Program-made: the position numbers and the translations under genes
DNA from: Bacteroidales bacterium
GTDB taxonomy: Bacteria; Bacteroidota; Bacteroidia; Bacteroidales; JAAYJT01
Length of the DNA stretch: 64,000 nt
Assembly (NCBI GenBank): GCA_012522795.1
Contig: JAAYJT010000042.1
Location: 1-64,000 of the forward strand
Direction of reading: 5' to 3'
Notes under the pieces: model-generated
What the model was told of the DNA's origin: nothing
The model's input: only the letters and a program-made list of their open reading frames with translations
The model's database searches: none
Shown here: one piece after another, positions 26,307 through 34,967 of the stretch
How the letters are laid out: each line of letters begins with the position of its first letter
How positions within the stretch are numbered: position 1 is the first letter of the stretch

Positions 26307-27128
26307 ATGAATAAAAACGAAGAAATCAGAGAAATGGTAAAGCAAAAATACCACGAGATCGCATTACATGGTCACGAAACTGCTACTTCATCCTGCTGTT
26401 GTTTCCGAAAATATAGCAACAAGGTGTATCACATTATGGGAGAAGATTATAGTGAAATAGACGGTTACCATCCTGATGCAGACTTAGGTTTGGGTTGTGG
26501 ATTACCGACACCATTTGCGAAAATAAAGAAAGGCGATACTGTCGTTGACTTAGGAAGCGGTGCAGGTAATGATTGTTTTGTAGCCAGAGCAGAAACAGGC
26601 AAATCGGGAAAGGTTATTGGAATTGATTTTGCTGAAGCAATGATTGAAAAAGCTCGCTCCAATACAGAAAAGTTAGGTTTCAACAATGTAGAATTCAGAT
26701 TAGGTGATATTGAAAAAATACCTGTAGCTTCAAATAGTGCAGATGTAATCCTGAGCAACTGTGTGCTCAATCTCGTGCCTGATAAGGCTGTTGTTTTTGC
26801 AGAAATGTTTCGTGTTTTAAAATCAGGTGGACATTTTAGTGTTTCGGATATTGTTTTGACAGGAAATTTACCTGGCAAAATTAAAGATGCAGCTGAAATG
26901 TATGCAGGTTGTGTGGCAAGTGCCATTGATAAAGATGAATACTTAGGCTATATCACTCAGGCAGGTTTCTCCAATTTAACCATTCAAAAAGATAAACCTA
27001 TCATTGTGCCTGACAGTATTTTAAAAGACTATTTGACTGAAGAAGAAATCAAAGAATATAATTCAAAAGAAACAGTTATTAGGAGCCTGACGATTTATGC
27101 TGAAAAACCAGGAGGTTGTTGTTCATAA
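26307..27128 (+). CDS. arsM: Arsenite S-adenosylmethionine methyltransferase
   Basis: A 273-residue class I methyltransferase when started at the third ATG (26307); earlier starts at 26274 (overlapping arsR) or 26298 add 11 or 3 residues. The SAM site is VVDLGSGAGNDCFVAR, with GIDFAEAMIEKAR and LSNCVLNLVPDK. The three catalytic cysteines of ArsM are present: C64 (GLGCGLP), C152 (SNCVLNL) and C202 (YAGCVASA). The N-terminal SSCCCF and C-terminal GGCCS add extra thiols. The enzyme turns As(III) into methylated arsenicals. It is intact although the pump gene behind it is broken. Confidence 0.95.
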   Translation: MNKNEEIREMVKQKYHEIALHGHETATSSCCCFRKYSNKVYHIMGEDYSEIDGYHPDADLGLGCGLPTPFAKIKKGDTVVDLGSGAGNDCFVARAETGKSGKVIGIDFAEAMIEKARSNTEKLGFNNVEFRLGDIEKIPVASNSADVILSNCVLNLVPDKAVVFAEMFRVLKSGGHFSVSDIVLTGNLPGKIKDAAEMYAGCVASAIDKDEYLGYITQAGFSNLTIQKDKPIIVPDSILKDYLTEEEIKEYNSKETVIRSLTIYAEKPGGCCS

Positions 27129-27137
27129 AAGAAAAAG

Positions 27138-28168
27138 ATGAACGTAAGAATGAAGTTTATTGACCGTTGTCTAACGGTTTGGTTATTTTTGGCGATGGCA
27201 CTTGGTGTGGGATTAGGTTATCTTTTCCCCCATTTTTTTCAATATGGATAAGTTTTCTGTAGGCACAACGATTGTTCTCTTATTGATAGGCTTGATTTTA
27301 ATAATGTATCCGTCATTAGCAAAGGTGGATTATTTACTTTTGCCTAAAGTATTGCAAGATAAAAAAGCAATTACCATTTCGTTAATCCTGAATTGGGTAG
27401 TTGGAACGGTTTTTATGTTTGGTTTAGTAGTTTTGTTTTAAGTAACGAGCCTGAATATATGGCTGGACTGATATTAATAGGTTTAGCAAGATGTATGGCT
27501 ATGGTCATTGTTTGGAGTGATCTAGCCAAAACCAACAGGGAATACACAACTGTATTGGTTGTCCTTAACAGCATTTTTCAAGTCGCATCCTATAGCTTTT
27601 TTGTCTGGTTATTAATCAATTTCTTGCCTAAACACCTTGGATTTAAAATAATTATGTACGCGTTTCAATGCGTAATGTTACTGAAAGCGTATTGATTTAA
27701 CTGGGGATTCCATTTATGGTAGGATTTCTCAGTCGTTATTTTTTAACCCAGAAGAAAGGTAATGATTGGTATCAAAATAGCTTTATTCGGAAAATTTCAC
27801 CAATAACATTGATAGCTCTATTGGCAACCATTGTTTTAATGTTCAGTTTAAAAGGCAGTCAAATCATTGAATTACCCTTAGAAGTGGTGAAAATTGCTAT
27901 TCCACTTATTCTTTATTTTGTTTTGATGTTTTTCATTAGTTTTCTCATCAATAAAGCACTGAAAATCCAGTACGACAAAAATGCTTCGATTGCATTTACA
28001 GCAACAGGTAATTACTCTGAATTAGCGATTGCCGTTGCAATTGCTAATTTTGGATTAAGCTCTCCACAAGCATTTGCTGCTGTGATCGGCACTTTGTTTG
28101 GAGTTCCGGTACTTATATTTTTAATGAAAGTAAGTTTGAAGTTCAATAAGAAATACTATTTGAAATGA
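27138..28168 (+). pseudogene. acr3: ACR3-type arsenite efflux pump, broken
   Basis: Ordered ACR3 homology runs through three frames. Frame one: [19 protein letters not shown] to PHFF, broken by an extra T in the T run 27233-27239. Frame two: [20 protein letters not shown] to VGTVFMFGL, broken by a missing T near 27436-27439. Back in frame one: LSNEPEYMAGLILIGLARC to NFLPKHLG, then a shift near 27655-27680. Frame three: TESVLI, a TAA at about 27693 where Tyr is usual, LGIPFMVGFLSRYF, and on to KKYYLK. The pump would have about 343 residues and ten membrane segments. Three indels and one nonsense codon mean it cannot work unless the reads are wrong. Its stop overlaps the arsC start. Confidence 0.88.
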
Positions 28169-28584
28169 AACCTAAGATTTTAGTTTTATGTACAGGGAAC
28201 TCGTGCAGAAGTCAAATTGCAGAAGGATATTTACGCCATTTTACTGGGAACAAGGCTGATATATACAGTGCAGGTATAGAAGCACACGGAGTAAATCCAA
28301 AAGCAATAGCCACAATGCAGGAAGACGGAATAGATATATCCAATCAAACATCTAATAATATTGATGAATATTTAGATGTTAATTTCGATTTTATCATTAC
28401 TGTTTGCGATAATGCAAAGGAACAATGTCCCATCTTTCCCGGCAAAGCAAGGAAATTTCATTTTAATTTTCCAGATCCGGCTAAAGCAACCGGATCAGTA
28501 GATGAGATTTCTGAACAATTCAGGCAAGTAAGAGAACAAATAAAAATATATTGCAGTAATTTTGTGCTTGAAAATCTAACCTGA
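28165..28584 (+). CDS. arsC: Arsenate reductase, thioredoxin-coupled (LMW-phosphatase type)
   Basis: A 139-residue protein with the phosphatase loop LCTGNSCRS (C9 to R15) and the two further redox cysteines C81 and C88 in TVCDNAKEQCP. The aspartate general acid lies in NFPDPAKATG. This set marks the ArsC class that passes electrons to thioredoxin, turning arsenate into arsenite. Its ATG overlaps the acr3 stop by four bases (ATGA), so it was translated together with the pump. With the pump dead, the product arsenite would be left to ArsM or other exporters. Confidence 0.94.
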   Translation: MKPKILVLCTGNSCRSQIAEGYLRHFTGNKADIYSAGIEAHGVNPKAIATMQEDGIDISNQTSNNIDEYLDVNFDFIITVCDNAKEQCPIFPGKARKFHFNFPDPAKATGSVDEISEQFRQVREQIKIYCSNFVLENLT

Positions 28585-28604
28585 ATTATTCATAAAAACA
28601 GAAA

Positions 28605-28669
28605 AATGCGGGCAAATATACCACTATTACATTGAATAACAGTATATTTGCATTACAACACTCCGCATT
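28605..28669. repeat. Two-part inverted repeat behind arsC
   Basis: Outer arms AATGCGG (28605-28611) and CCGCATT (28663-28669) surround inner arms GCAAATATAC (28612-28621) and GTATATTTGC (28642-28651). The right side carries an 11-nt bulge between the arms and the loop is 20 nt. No T run follows, so it is a poor terminator; it may be a folded RNA element or a recombination site. Confidence 0.5.
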
Positions 28670-28799
28670 ATGAGCAAAGAAAAGATAAAATAAAAAAGTC
28701 ATCCCCTTATAATTTTGAGCAAAAAAATTCTCAACCTATACTTTTTAGTCTTTCTGACTTTGGGAATAAAAAAGTAGAAGTGTAGTTTACAAGCTAACA

Positions 28800-29202
28800 A
28801 ATTTCAAGTGATGGCAGACTTCTTTTTGCTTGATAAATTAAGGCCTATCTGAATAAATATTGGATTAATAAAACTGATTTTGAAGATATAATTTGCTCGT
28901 CTGAGCTACTTGTTCTTGATATTGACAGAAGTTTAGTAACTGAAGATTTTTTTAAATATGTTCTATCATCTGAAATAATACAAACACAAATAGCTGATAA
29001 AACAAGCGGTGCAAGAACGCCGAGAATAAATGAAAAGGTATTTATGAATCTTGAATTTCCCATTCCAAGCATTGACGACCAAAAAGAAATTTCAAAATAA
29101 CTTTACAAGCTCATAGCAGACAGAAAAGTAAAGCAAGTAAAAGTATCCGAGTTGAAAGAACAAGCCATAAAAAACTTTGAAGAAAAAATATTTAAGAACT
29201 AA
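28800..29202 (+). pseudogene. hsdS: Type I restriction specificity subunit (HsdS) C-terminal relic
   Basis: The plus strand reads ADFFLLDKLRP, then a one-base loss near 28846 joins it to YLNKYWINKTDFEDIICSSE and LLVLDIDR, FFKYVLSSEII, SGARTPRINEKVFMN and LEFPIPSIDDQKEISK. A TAA at 29098-29100 interrupts the text, which goes on in frame as LYKLIADRKVKQVKVSELKE to the final stop. This is the second target-recognition domain end plus the conserved coiled coil of HsdS. No hsdM or hsdR is present. It is a dead remnant of a restriction system. Confidence 0.75.
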
Positions 29203-29525
29203 ACATCGACAACCCACACTAACAGCCATACACATTGCCCAACCACACAAGCCATCTCGCTAACCAAAACTTGGCAGAGAGTGTGTCTGTCCTACCGAAC
29301 CATAGACTAACAGACCAACGAAAATAACAGCAGGGCAGCCTGTTACAGCTCGCTTGGCAAAAGCGGCAGGAAACAGTTACGAATAAAAATTTTTGTTTAA
29401 TTTTAAAGTCATTCTTCGGTTCTCTAAAACTGATGTATTTATACTTTTTAACTGCTTTGGATGTCAAATCGCTGTTTTATAAAATTTTGTTCATTATTCT
29501 GTTTTAAATAAATATTTTAAATTTC
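29203..29525. other. C-rich strand-skewed spacer at the island's right edge
   Basis: From about 29203 to 29390 the plus strand is unusually rich in A and C and poor in T (for example ACAACCCACACTAACAGCC), unlike the AT-rich DNA around it. No gene or RNA was recognised. Such skewed spacers are often seen beside transferred genes in Bacteroidota; that is an impression, not a test. Confidence 0.4.
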
Positions 29526-29533
29526 TACCTTTG
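29526..29533 (+). promoter_or_regulatory. Bacteroidota -7 box (TACCTTTG)
   Basis: Exact TAnnTTTG match 43 bases before the lysine-ketoglutarate reductase start; a TTTT at 29502-29505 lies 20 bases upstream, at -33 spacing. Confidence 0.6.
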
Positions 29534-29575
29534 CAGCCCCAAGTAGCACTATCTACAAACTAATTATATACTGAT

Positions 29576-30883
29576 ATGAATAACATTATTGGAATCCGAC
29601 ACGAGGATAAGTACGTGATGGAACGTCGGACCCCGCTTACTCCCAGACATATAGCGCGGTTGATTAAAGATGAAAAACTGAATTTTATTATTCAGCGTTC
29701 GGCTAAACGTGTGTTTACCGAAAAAGAATATCTGGACGCTGGTGCCAGAGTTGAAGATACACTGAAAGATTGCTCAGTGATACTTGGCGTTAAAGAAATG
29801 CCTGAGTCCTTTTTCGAGCCTGAAAAAACCTATGTCTTTTTCTCTCATGTCATTAAAGGACAACCTTACAACATGCCAATGCTCAGAAAAATGATGGAGC
29901 TGAAATGCAACCTCATTGATTATGAACGTATTGTAGATGAAAGAAATAAACGTTTGATATTCTTTGGGAAATTTGCAGGGCTGGCAGGCATGATAAATTC
30001 GTTATGGAGCCTTGGGCAACGTCTGCATCATTACGGGTACAACACTCCTTTTCTGAAAATCAGACAGGCATGTACCTATGATTCGCTTGCTGAAGCCAAA
30101 CAGGAAATATCAAAGGTAGGGATGGAAATAGCCAGACATGGTTTGCCTACAGAACTTCTCCCTCTTACAATTGGTTTTACAGGCTATGGCAATGTTTCGG
30201 ATGGGGCACAGGAAATAGCTCATTTATTACCCCTTATTGAGATTTCATCGGCTGAGCTGCTCAAATTAAAGGATAGGAAAGACCTGCCAAACAATATCAT
30301 TTATAAAACAATATTCAGAAAAGATGACCTTTCGAAACACAAAAACCCGGGTCAGGAATTTGATGTTTACGAATATAGCAGGCATCCTGAAAATTACCGG
30401 AATCAGTTTGATAAATTCATTCCTCACCTCACCGTACTGATGAATTGCATGTATTGGGATGAGCGTTTCCCGCGTATTGTTACCAAGGAATATCTCAAGG
30501 AACTGTATTCCGAAGGAACGCCGAAGCTTACCGTTATTGGTGATATTACCTGCGATCCCGATGGCTCAATAGAATGTACTCACAAAGGCACCGAAATTGA
30601 AGATCCGGTATTTGTATATAACCCATTTACCGGACAACCCACATCAGGATTCAGCGGAGAGGGGATTCTGGTTATGGCTGTTGATATCCTGCCAAGCGAG
30701 CTTCCCCGCGATTCATCAATGGCTTTTGCCGATGCACTGATGCCCTTTATAAAATCACTGGCTACAGCCGATTTCAGTAAGGATTTCAATGATGTGAACT
30801 TGCCTTCTGCCTTGAAAAGAGCTTTTATAGTTCACAAGGGCAAACTTACACCTGAATATAAATACATTGAGCAATACTTATAA
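29576..30883 (+). CDS. Lysine-2-oxoglutarate reductase domain protein (saccharopine-forming)
   Basis: A 435-residue protein of the alanine dehydrogenase/PNT-like fold that matches the N-terminal LKR half of eukaryotic AASS. Key stretches are GIRHEDKYVMERRTPLTPRH, VFFSHVIKGQ, LIDYERIVDE, GKFAGLAGMINSL and GFTGYGNVSDGAQE (nucleotide site). The reaction joins lysine and 2-oxoglutarate, using NAD(P)H, to make saccharopine. The next gene, 23 bases on, supplies saccharopine dehydrogenase, so the pair forms a split version of AASS. The direction is probably lysine breakdown, but reversible use cannot be excluded. Confidence 0.87.
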   Translation: MNNIIGIRHEDKYVMERRTPLTPRHIARLIKDEKLNFIIQRSAKRVFTEKEYLDAGARVEDTLKDCSVILGVKEMPESFFEPEKTYVFFSHVIKGQPYNMPMLRKMMELKCNLIDYERIVDERNKRLIFFGKFAGLAGMINSLWSLGQRLHHYGYNTPFLKIRQACTYDSLAEAKQEISKVGMEIARHGLPTELLPLTIGFTGYGNVSDGAQEIAHLLPLIEISSAELLKLKDRKDLPNNIIYKTIFRKDDLSKHKNPGQEFDVYEYSRHPENYRNQFDKFIPHLTVLMNCMYWDERFPRIVTKEYLKELYSEGTPKLTVIGDITCDPDGSIECTHKGTEIEDPVFVYNPFTGQPTSGFSGEGILVMAVDILPSELPRDSSMAFADALMPFIKSLATADFSKDFNDVNLPSALKRAFIVHKGKLTPEYKYIEQYL

Positions 30884-30906
30884 ACCAAATTTTAGAAATT
30901 AGTTTT

Positions 30907-32244
30907 ATGCAAAAAGTTTTAATATTAGGAGCTGGGATGGTGGTAAAACCCATAGTTACCTATTTACTTGAAAAAGGTTATCAGGTAACAGTAGCCACCC
31001 GTACAAAATCGAAAGCCGATGCCATGATTGGTTCACATAAAAATGGTTTCTCGATAGCATGGACAATTGATGATACAGAAGGCCTGGCAAAACTTATCGC
31101 AGAGCATGATCTTACGGTAAGTCTTTTACCATGGATACATCACATTATGGTTGCAAAACAATGTATTGCACTGAAAAAGAACATGGTAACGACTTCGTAT
31201 GTTAAACCTGAAATGCAGGCTTTTGATCAGGCAGCAAAAGATGCAGGCATTATTATTCTTAACGAACTGGGGCTTGATCCCGGAATTGACCACATGGGCG
31301 CTATGCGCATCATTGACCATGTTCATGGTAAGGGTGGCAAAATTGAAGAATTTTATTCAATCTGCGGTGCTTTACCGGCTCCCGAAGCTGCTGACAATCC
31401 ATTCCGTTACAAGTTTTCATGGAGTCCCAAAGGTGTGGTAATGGCAGGGAATAATGACGGAAAATATCTGCGCTATGGAAAAATAGTTACAGTTCCTACT
31501 GAAGATCTCTTCAAAAATCCTCTTTCAGTTGATTTCCCTGAAGTTGGTAAGCTTGAGATTTATCCGAACCGTGATTCATTACCTTATATTCAGCTTTATG
31601 GTATTCCGGAAACCAAAACCATGATGCGCGGTACCTTCCGTTTCCCCGGATGGTGCGAAAGCATTGATGTTATGAAGGCGCTGAAGCTCATTACCAGCGA
31701 TAAATATGATTTTACCGGAAAAATCTATGCTGAGTTCGTAGCTATGCTGATTGGTGCGAAGGATGCTACCAATATCCGTAAAAAAGCTGCTGACTATCTG
31801 AAAATAGATGAAAAATCCTATGCTCTTGATGCTATCGAATGGTTAGGACTGTTCAGCGACGAACTTATGAACAGGGGAGAAGACACTCCTTTTGAGATTA
31901 CCAGTGATGTGATGATTGCAAAAATGGAATTAGGTCGTACTGAGCGCGATATGGTTGCAATGCAGCATGTATTCCTGGCTTCATACCCCGATGGCAGGCA
32001 GGAAATCATCAAATCGTCAATGCTTGATTTTGGAACACTGGCTACTGATACTGCAATAGCCCGTACGGTAGCTCTGCCCGCTGCCATTGGAGTGGAAATG
32101 ATCTTAAAAGGCGAGATAACTGAAAAAGGAGTTCATATTCCGGTCATCCCTGGAATTTATAATCCAATTCTGAACCGCCTTGAAGACCTGAATATCAGGA
32201 TGGTAGAAGAATTTGGACTGCCTTTGTCAGAAAATATTAAATAG
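30907..32244 (+). CDS. Saccharopine dehydrogenase (glutamate- and aminoadipate-semialdehyde-forming type)
   Basis: A 445-residue oxidoreductase with an N-terminal Rossmann fold (VLILGAGMVVKPIVTYLLEK) and the SDH region (NELGLDPGIDHMGAMRIID, RGTFRFPGWCE, with GVEMIL and HIPVIPGIYNPIL near the end). It matches LYS9 and the C-terminal half of AASS. From saccharopine it makes glutamate and 2-aminoadipate 6-semialdehyde with NAD(P)+. It is co-transcribed with the LKR gene. The next enzyme, aminoadipate semialdehyde dehydrogenase, is not in the window. Confidence 0.9.
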   Translation: MQKVLILGAGMVVKPIVTYLLEKGYQVTVATRTKSKADAMIGSHKNGFSIAWTIDDTEGLAKLIAEHDLTVSLLPWIHHIMVAKQCIALKKNMVTTSYVKPEMQAFDQAAKDAGIIILNELGLDPGIDHMGAMRIIDHVHGKGGKIEEFYSICGALPAPEAADNPFRYKFSWSPKGVVMAGNNDGKYLRYGKIVTVPTEDLFKNPLSVDFPEVGKLEIYPNRDSLPYIQLYGIPETKTMMRGTFRFPGWCESIDVMKALKLITSDKYDFTGKIYAEFVAMLIGAKDATNIRKKAADYLKIDEKSYALDAIEWLGLFSDELMNRGEDTPFEITSDVMIAKMELGRTERDMVAMQHVFLASYPDGRQEIIKSSMLDFGTLATDTAIARTVALPAAIGVEMILKGEITEKGVHIPVIPGIYNPILNRLEDLNIRMVEEFGLPLSENIK

Positions 32245-32246
32245 TA

Positions 32247-32273
32247 AATCCAAAAATATAATCATTTTGGATT
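32247..32273 (+). terminator. Weak hairpin after the LKR/SDH pair
   Basis: A 9-bp perfect stem (32247-32255 with 32265-32273) with a 9-nt loop begins two bases after the SDH stop, but no T run follows, so terminator activity is uncertain. Confidence 0.35.
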
Positions 32274-32451
32274 GATTATTGTTAGATCGTAAAAACAATT
32301 TAAATTAATGATAAATATTTGCGGTTTATCATTAATCAGAATAGATACATATTTATTACGGTAGATATGCAGGGCTTGAAATAACTGGTTATTGTTTTGA
32401 ACCCAAACGTAAAATGTTTTGTTAATTCACTAAATACCATTTGGTTTTAAA

Positions 32452-34893
32452 ATGGCTAAAAAATCTAAAAAGGGTCTTATACATGGATCTGAAACACAGT
32501 TTTCACTTCCTTCCCGAACCGAAATTCTAAGGGATTATCGTATAGGGCACGAAAGTCGCCAGATAAGTTTAATGGGTCGTAAAGAGGTTTTGACCGGAAA
32601 AGCAAAATTTGGCATTTTTGGTGATGGCAAAGAAGTACCGCAGCTTGCTATGTCGCGCTATTTTAAAGAAGGCGACTGGCGCTCAGGATATTACCGCGAC
32701 CAGACTTTTATGCTTGCTGCAGGAATGATGACCCTGGAAGAGTTTTTTGCACAGCTATACGGCGATACTGACCGAAAGGCAAGCCCGGGAAGTGGCGGCA
32801 GAATGATGAATAATCATTTTTCTACTCAGCTTCTTGATGAAAATGGAGAATGGAAAGACCTGACAAAACAAAAAAACACCTCAGCCGATATTTCACCAAC
32901 TGCCGGACAAATGCCTCGTTTGCTCGGACTTGCACTGGCATCAAAATTATACAGGAACAATCCTGAACTGAAAGTTTTTAAGAAGTTTACAAACAATGGT
33001 AACGAAATTGCATTCGGAACCATTGGAGATGCCAGCACCAGCGAAGGGCATTTTTTTGAAACCATTAATGCCATTGGTGTACTTAAAGTTCCTGTAGTTA
33101 TGTCAGTGTGGGATGATGGTTGGGGAATTTCGGTTTCAAGAGAATATCAGACCACTAAAAATAGTATTTCAGAGATCTTAAGGGGTTTTGAGCTTGATGA
33201 GAATGGAGATGGATTTAAAATTTTCAAAATCGTTGGTTGGAATTATCCTGAACTTCTAAAAGTTTATTTTCAGGCAACTGAACTTGCAAGAAGGTATCAT
33301 ATCCCTTCAATAGTTCACGTTGTAGAACTTACTCAGCCACAAGGGCATTCAACTTCAGGTTCGCACGAAAGATATAAAAGTCCTGAGCAGCTTGACTGGG
33401 AAAATAGTCATGACTGTCTGCTGATGATGAGAAAATGGATGCTTGATGAAAAAATTGCAAGTGCTAAAGAACTTGACAGGATTGAAGAAGAGGCTGTAAA
33501 AACAGCCCGTAAGGCACGCAATAATGCCTGGAAAACTTTTATGTCCCCGATCCTGAAGATGCGCGATGAATTCATCAGAATGGTGGATGTTACCACTTGC
33601 AATTGCGCCAAGACCTCTAAAATTGAAGCTATTAAACATGATCTGCTGCGTATTCCCGAACCCATACGTAAAGACATTTATGCTTCGGCAAGACGCATTT
33701 TAAGACTTATCTGCGATTCATGCTCCAACCCCGAAAACTCATTAAAGATCAATGTTACCAAATGGTTGGACGATGCTATGGCAGATAGTTATCAGCGTTA
33801 TAACTCACACTTGTATAGCGAATCGAAATATTCTGCTCTTAAAGTTCAGGAAATAAAACCAATATTTTCTGAATCTTCCAAAACTGTACCGGGTCGTGAA
33901 ATTCTTCGCGATAATTTTGACAGGATAATGGATAAATATAAGGAAGTGGTTATTTTTGGAGAAGATGTCGGTAAAATAGGCGGAGTTAACCAGACTTATG
34001 AAGGTTTGCAGGAAAAATACGGCGAAAATCGGATTTTTGATACCGGTATTCGTGAAGCAACAATAGTAGGGCAGGGGATAGGACTGGCAATGCGGGGTTT
34101 CAGACCTATTGCCGAAATTCAGTATTTTGATTATCTGCTTTACGGTTTGCAGGTTCTCAGCGATGATCTGGCTACGCTGCAATATCGCACAGTTGGAAGG
34201 CAGAAAGCTCCTATGATTATTACCACACGAGGGCATCGTCTTGAAGGTATCTGGCATGCCGGTTCTCCATTAAGCATGGTAATTAATTCAGTACAAGGTG
34301 TTTACGTTCTGGTTCCAAGAAATATGACACAGGCAGCAGGGTTTTACAACACTATGCTTGCTTCTGACGAACCCGCATTGATAATTGAGCCACTCAACGC
34401 ATACAGACTAAGAGAACCCAGACCTGACAACATAGGTGAATTCCGTGTGCTACCCGGAATACCTGAGATACTACAGGAAGGCACTGATGTTACTGTGGTA
34501 ACCTACGGCTCATGTGTAAGAATAGCGCAGGATGCAACTCAACAACTTAAGGATTTCAATATTAGTGTTGAACTGATTGACGTTCAGAGCCTTCTCCCTT
34601 TTGACCTGAACCATGTGATCGTGGATTCTCTTAAGAAAACCAATAAAATAATTTTCTTTGATGAGGATGTTCCGGGGGGTGCAACTTCATATATGATGCA
34701 ACAGGTTCTCGAAAACCAGGGTGGATATCGCTATCTTGATGCCCAGCCTACAACAGTTACTTCAAAACCTCACCGTGCAGCTTATAGTACTGATGGTGAT
34801 TATTTTTCTAACCCCAATGCCGAAGATGTATTTGATGCGGTTTATAACCTGATGCATGAATACAATCCGGTGAAGTATCCAAAGATATTTTGA
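32452..34893 (+). CDS. Fused 2-oxoacid dehydrogenase E1 alpha/beta (branched-chain type)
   Basis: An 813-residue thiamine-diphosphate enzyme. The alpha part (about 20-460) has RSGYYRDQTFMLAAGM, SPTAGQMPRLLGLALASK and the ThDP motif GDASTSEGHFFETINA with WDDGWGIS. The beta part (from about 480) has EILRDNFDRIMDKYKEVVIF and GEDVGKIGGVNQTYEG, then FDTGIREATIVGQGIGLAM and the late EDVPGGATSYM. Alpha and beta on one chain is common in Bacteroidota. It decarboxylates 2-oxoacids and loads the acyl group on E2. The likely substrates are branched-chain 2-oxoacids, by family likeness. The E2 gene lies 3.3 kb downstream, beyond two unrelated genes. Confidence 0.9.
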   Translation: MAKKSKKGLIHGSETQFSLPSRTEILRDYRIGHESRQISLMGRKEVLTGKAKFGIFGDGKEVPQLAMSRYFKEGDWRSGYYRDQTFMLAAGMMTLEEFFAQLYGDTDRKASPGSGGRMMNNHFSTQLLDENGEWKDLTKQKNTSADISPTAGQMPRLLGLALASKLYRNNPELKVFKKFTNNGNEIAFGTIGDASTSEGHFFETINAIGVLKVPVVMSVWDDGWGISVSREYQTTKNSISEILRGFELDENGDGFKIFKIVGWNYPELLKVYFQATELARRYHIPSIVHVVELTQPQGHSTSGSHERYKSPEQLDWENSHDCLLMMRKWMLDEKIASAKELDRIEEEAVKTARKARNNAWKTFMSPILKMRDEFIRMVDVTTCNCAKTSKIEAIKHDLLRIPEPIRKDIYASARRILRLICDSCSNPENSLKINVTKWLDDAMADSYQRYNSHLYSESKYSALKVQEIKPIFSESSKTVPGREILRDNFDRIMDKYKEVVIFGEDVGKIGGVNQTYEGLQEKYGENRIFDTGIREATIVGQGIGLAMRGFRPIAEIQYFDYLLYGLQVLSDDLATLQYRTVGRQKAPMIITTRGHRLEGIWHAGSPLSMVINSVQGVYVLVPRNMTQAAGFYNTMLASDEPALIIEPLNAYRLREPRPDNIGEFRVLPGIPEILQEGTDVTVVTYGSCVRIAQDATQQLKDFNISVELIDVQSLLPFDLNHVIVDSLKKTNKIIFFDEDVPGGATSYMMQQVLENQGGYRYLDAQPTTVTSKPHRAAYSTDGDYFSNPNAEDVFDAVYNLMHEYNPVKYPKIF

Positions 34894-34899
34894 TTTTTT

Positions 34900-34907
34900 T
34901 ATTTTTG
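34900..34907 (+). promoter_or_regulatory. Bacteroidota -7 box (TATTTTTG)
   Basis: Lies 60 bases before the chosen start of the TPR protein and directly after the E1 stop; no clear -33 box. Confidence 0.45.
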
Positions 34908-34967
34908 CCACTTAATTTTTTTAACATGAATCTCAATCATATTAATTTATTAACTAAATCAAGAAAG

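Noticed and set aside
29203-29390. Integron attC site
   Set aside because: AAC and GTT triplets and a short CTGTT/AACAG pair occur, but the ordered attC core boxes could not be found and no integrase is near.
33805-34257. Antisense 150-codon frame inside the E1 gene
   Set aside because: It is a shadow of the beta-subunit coding sequence with no recognisable domain.
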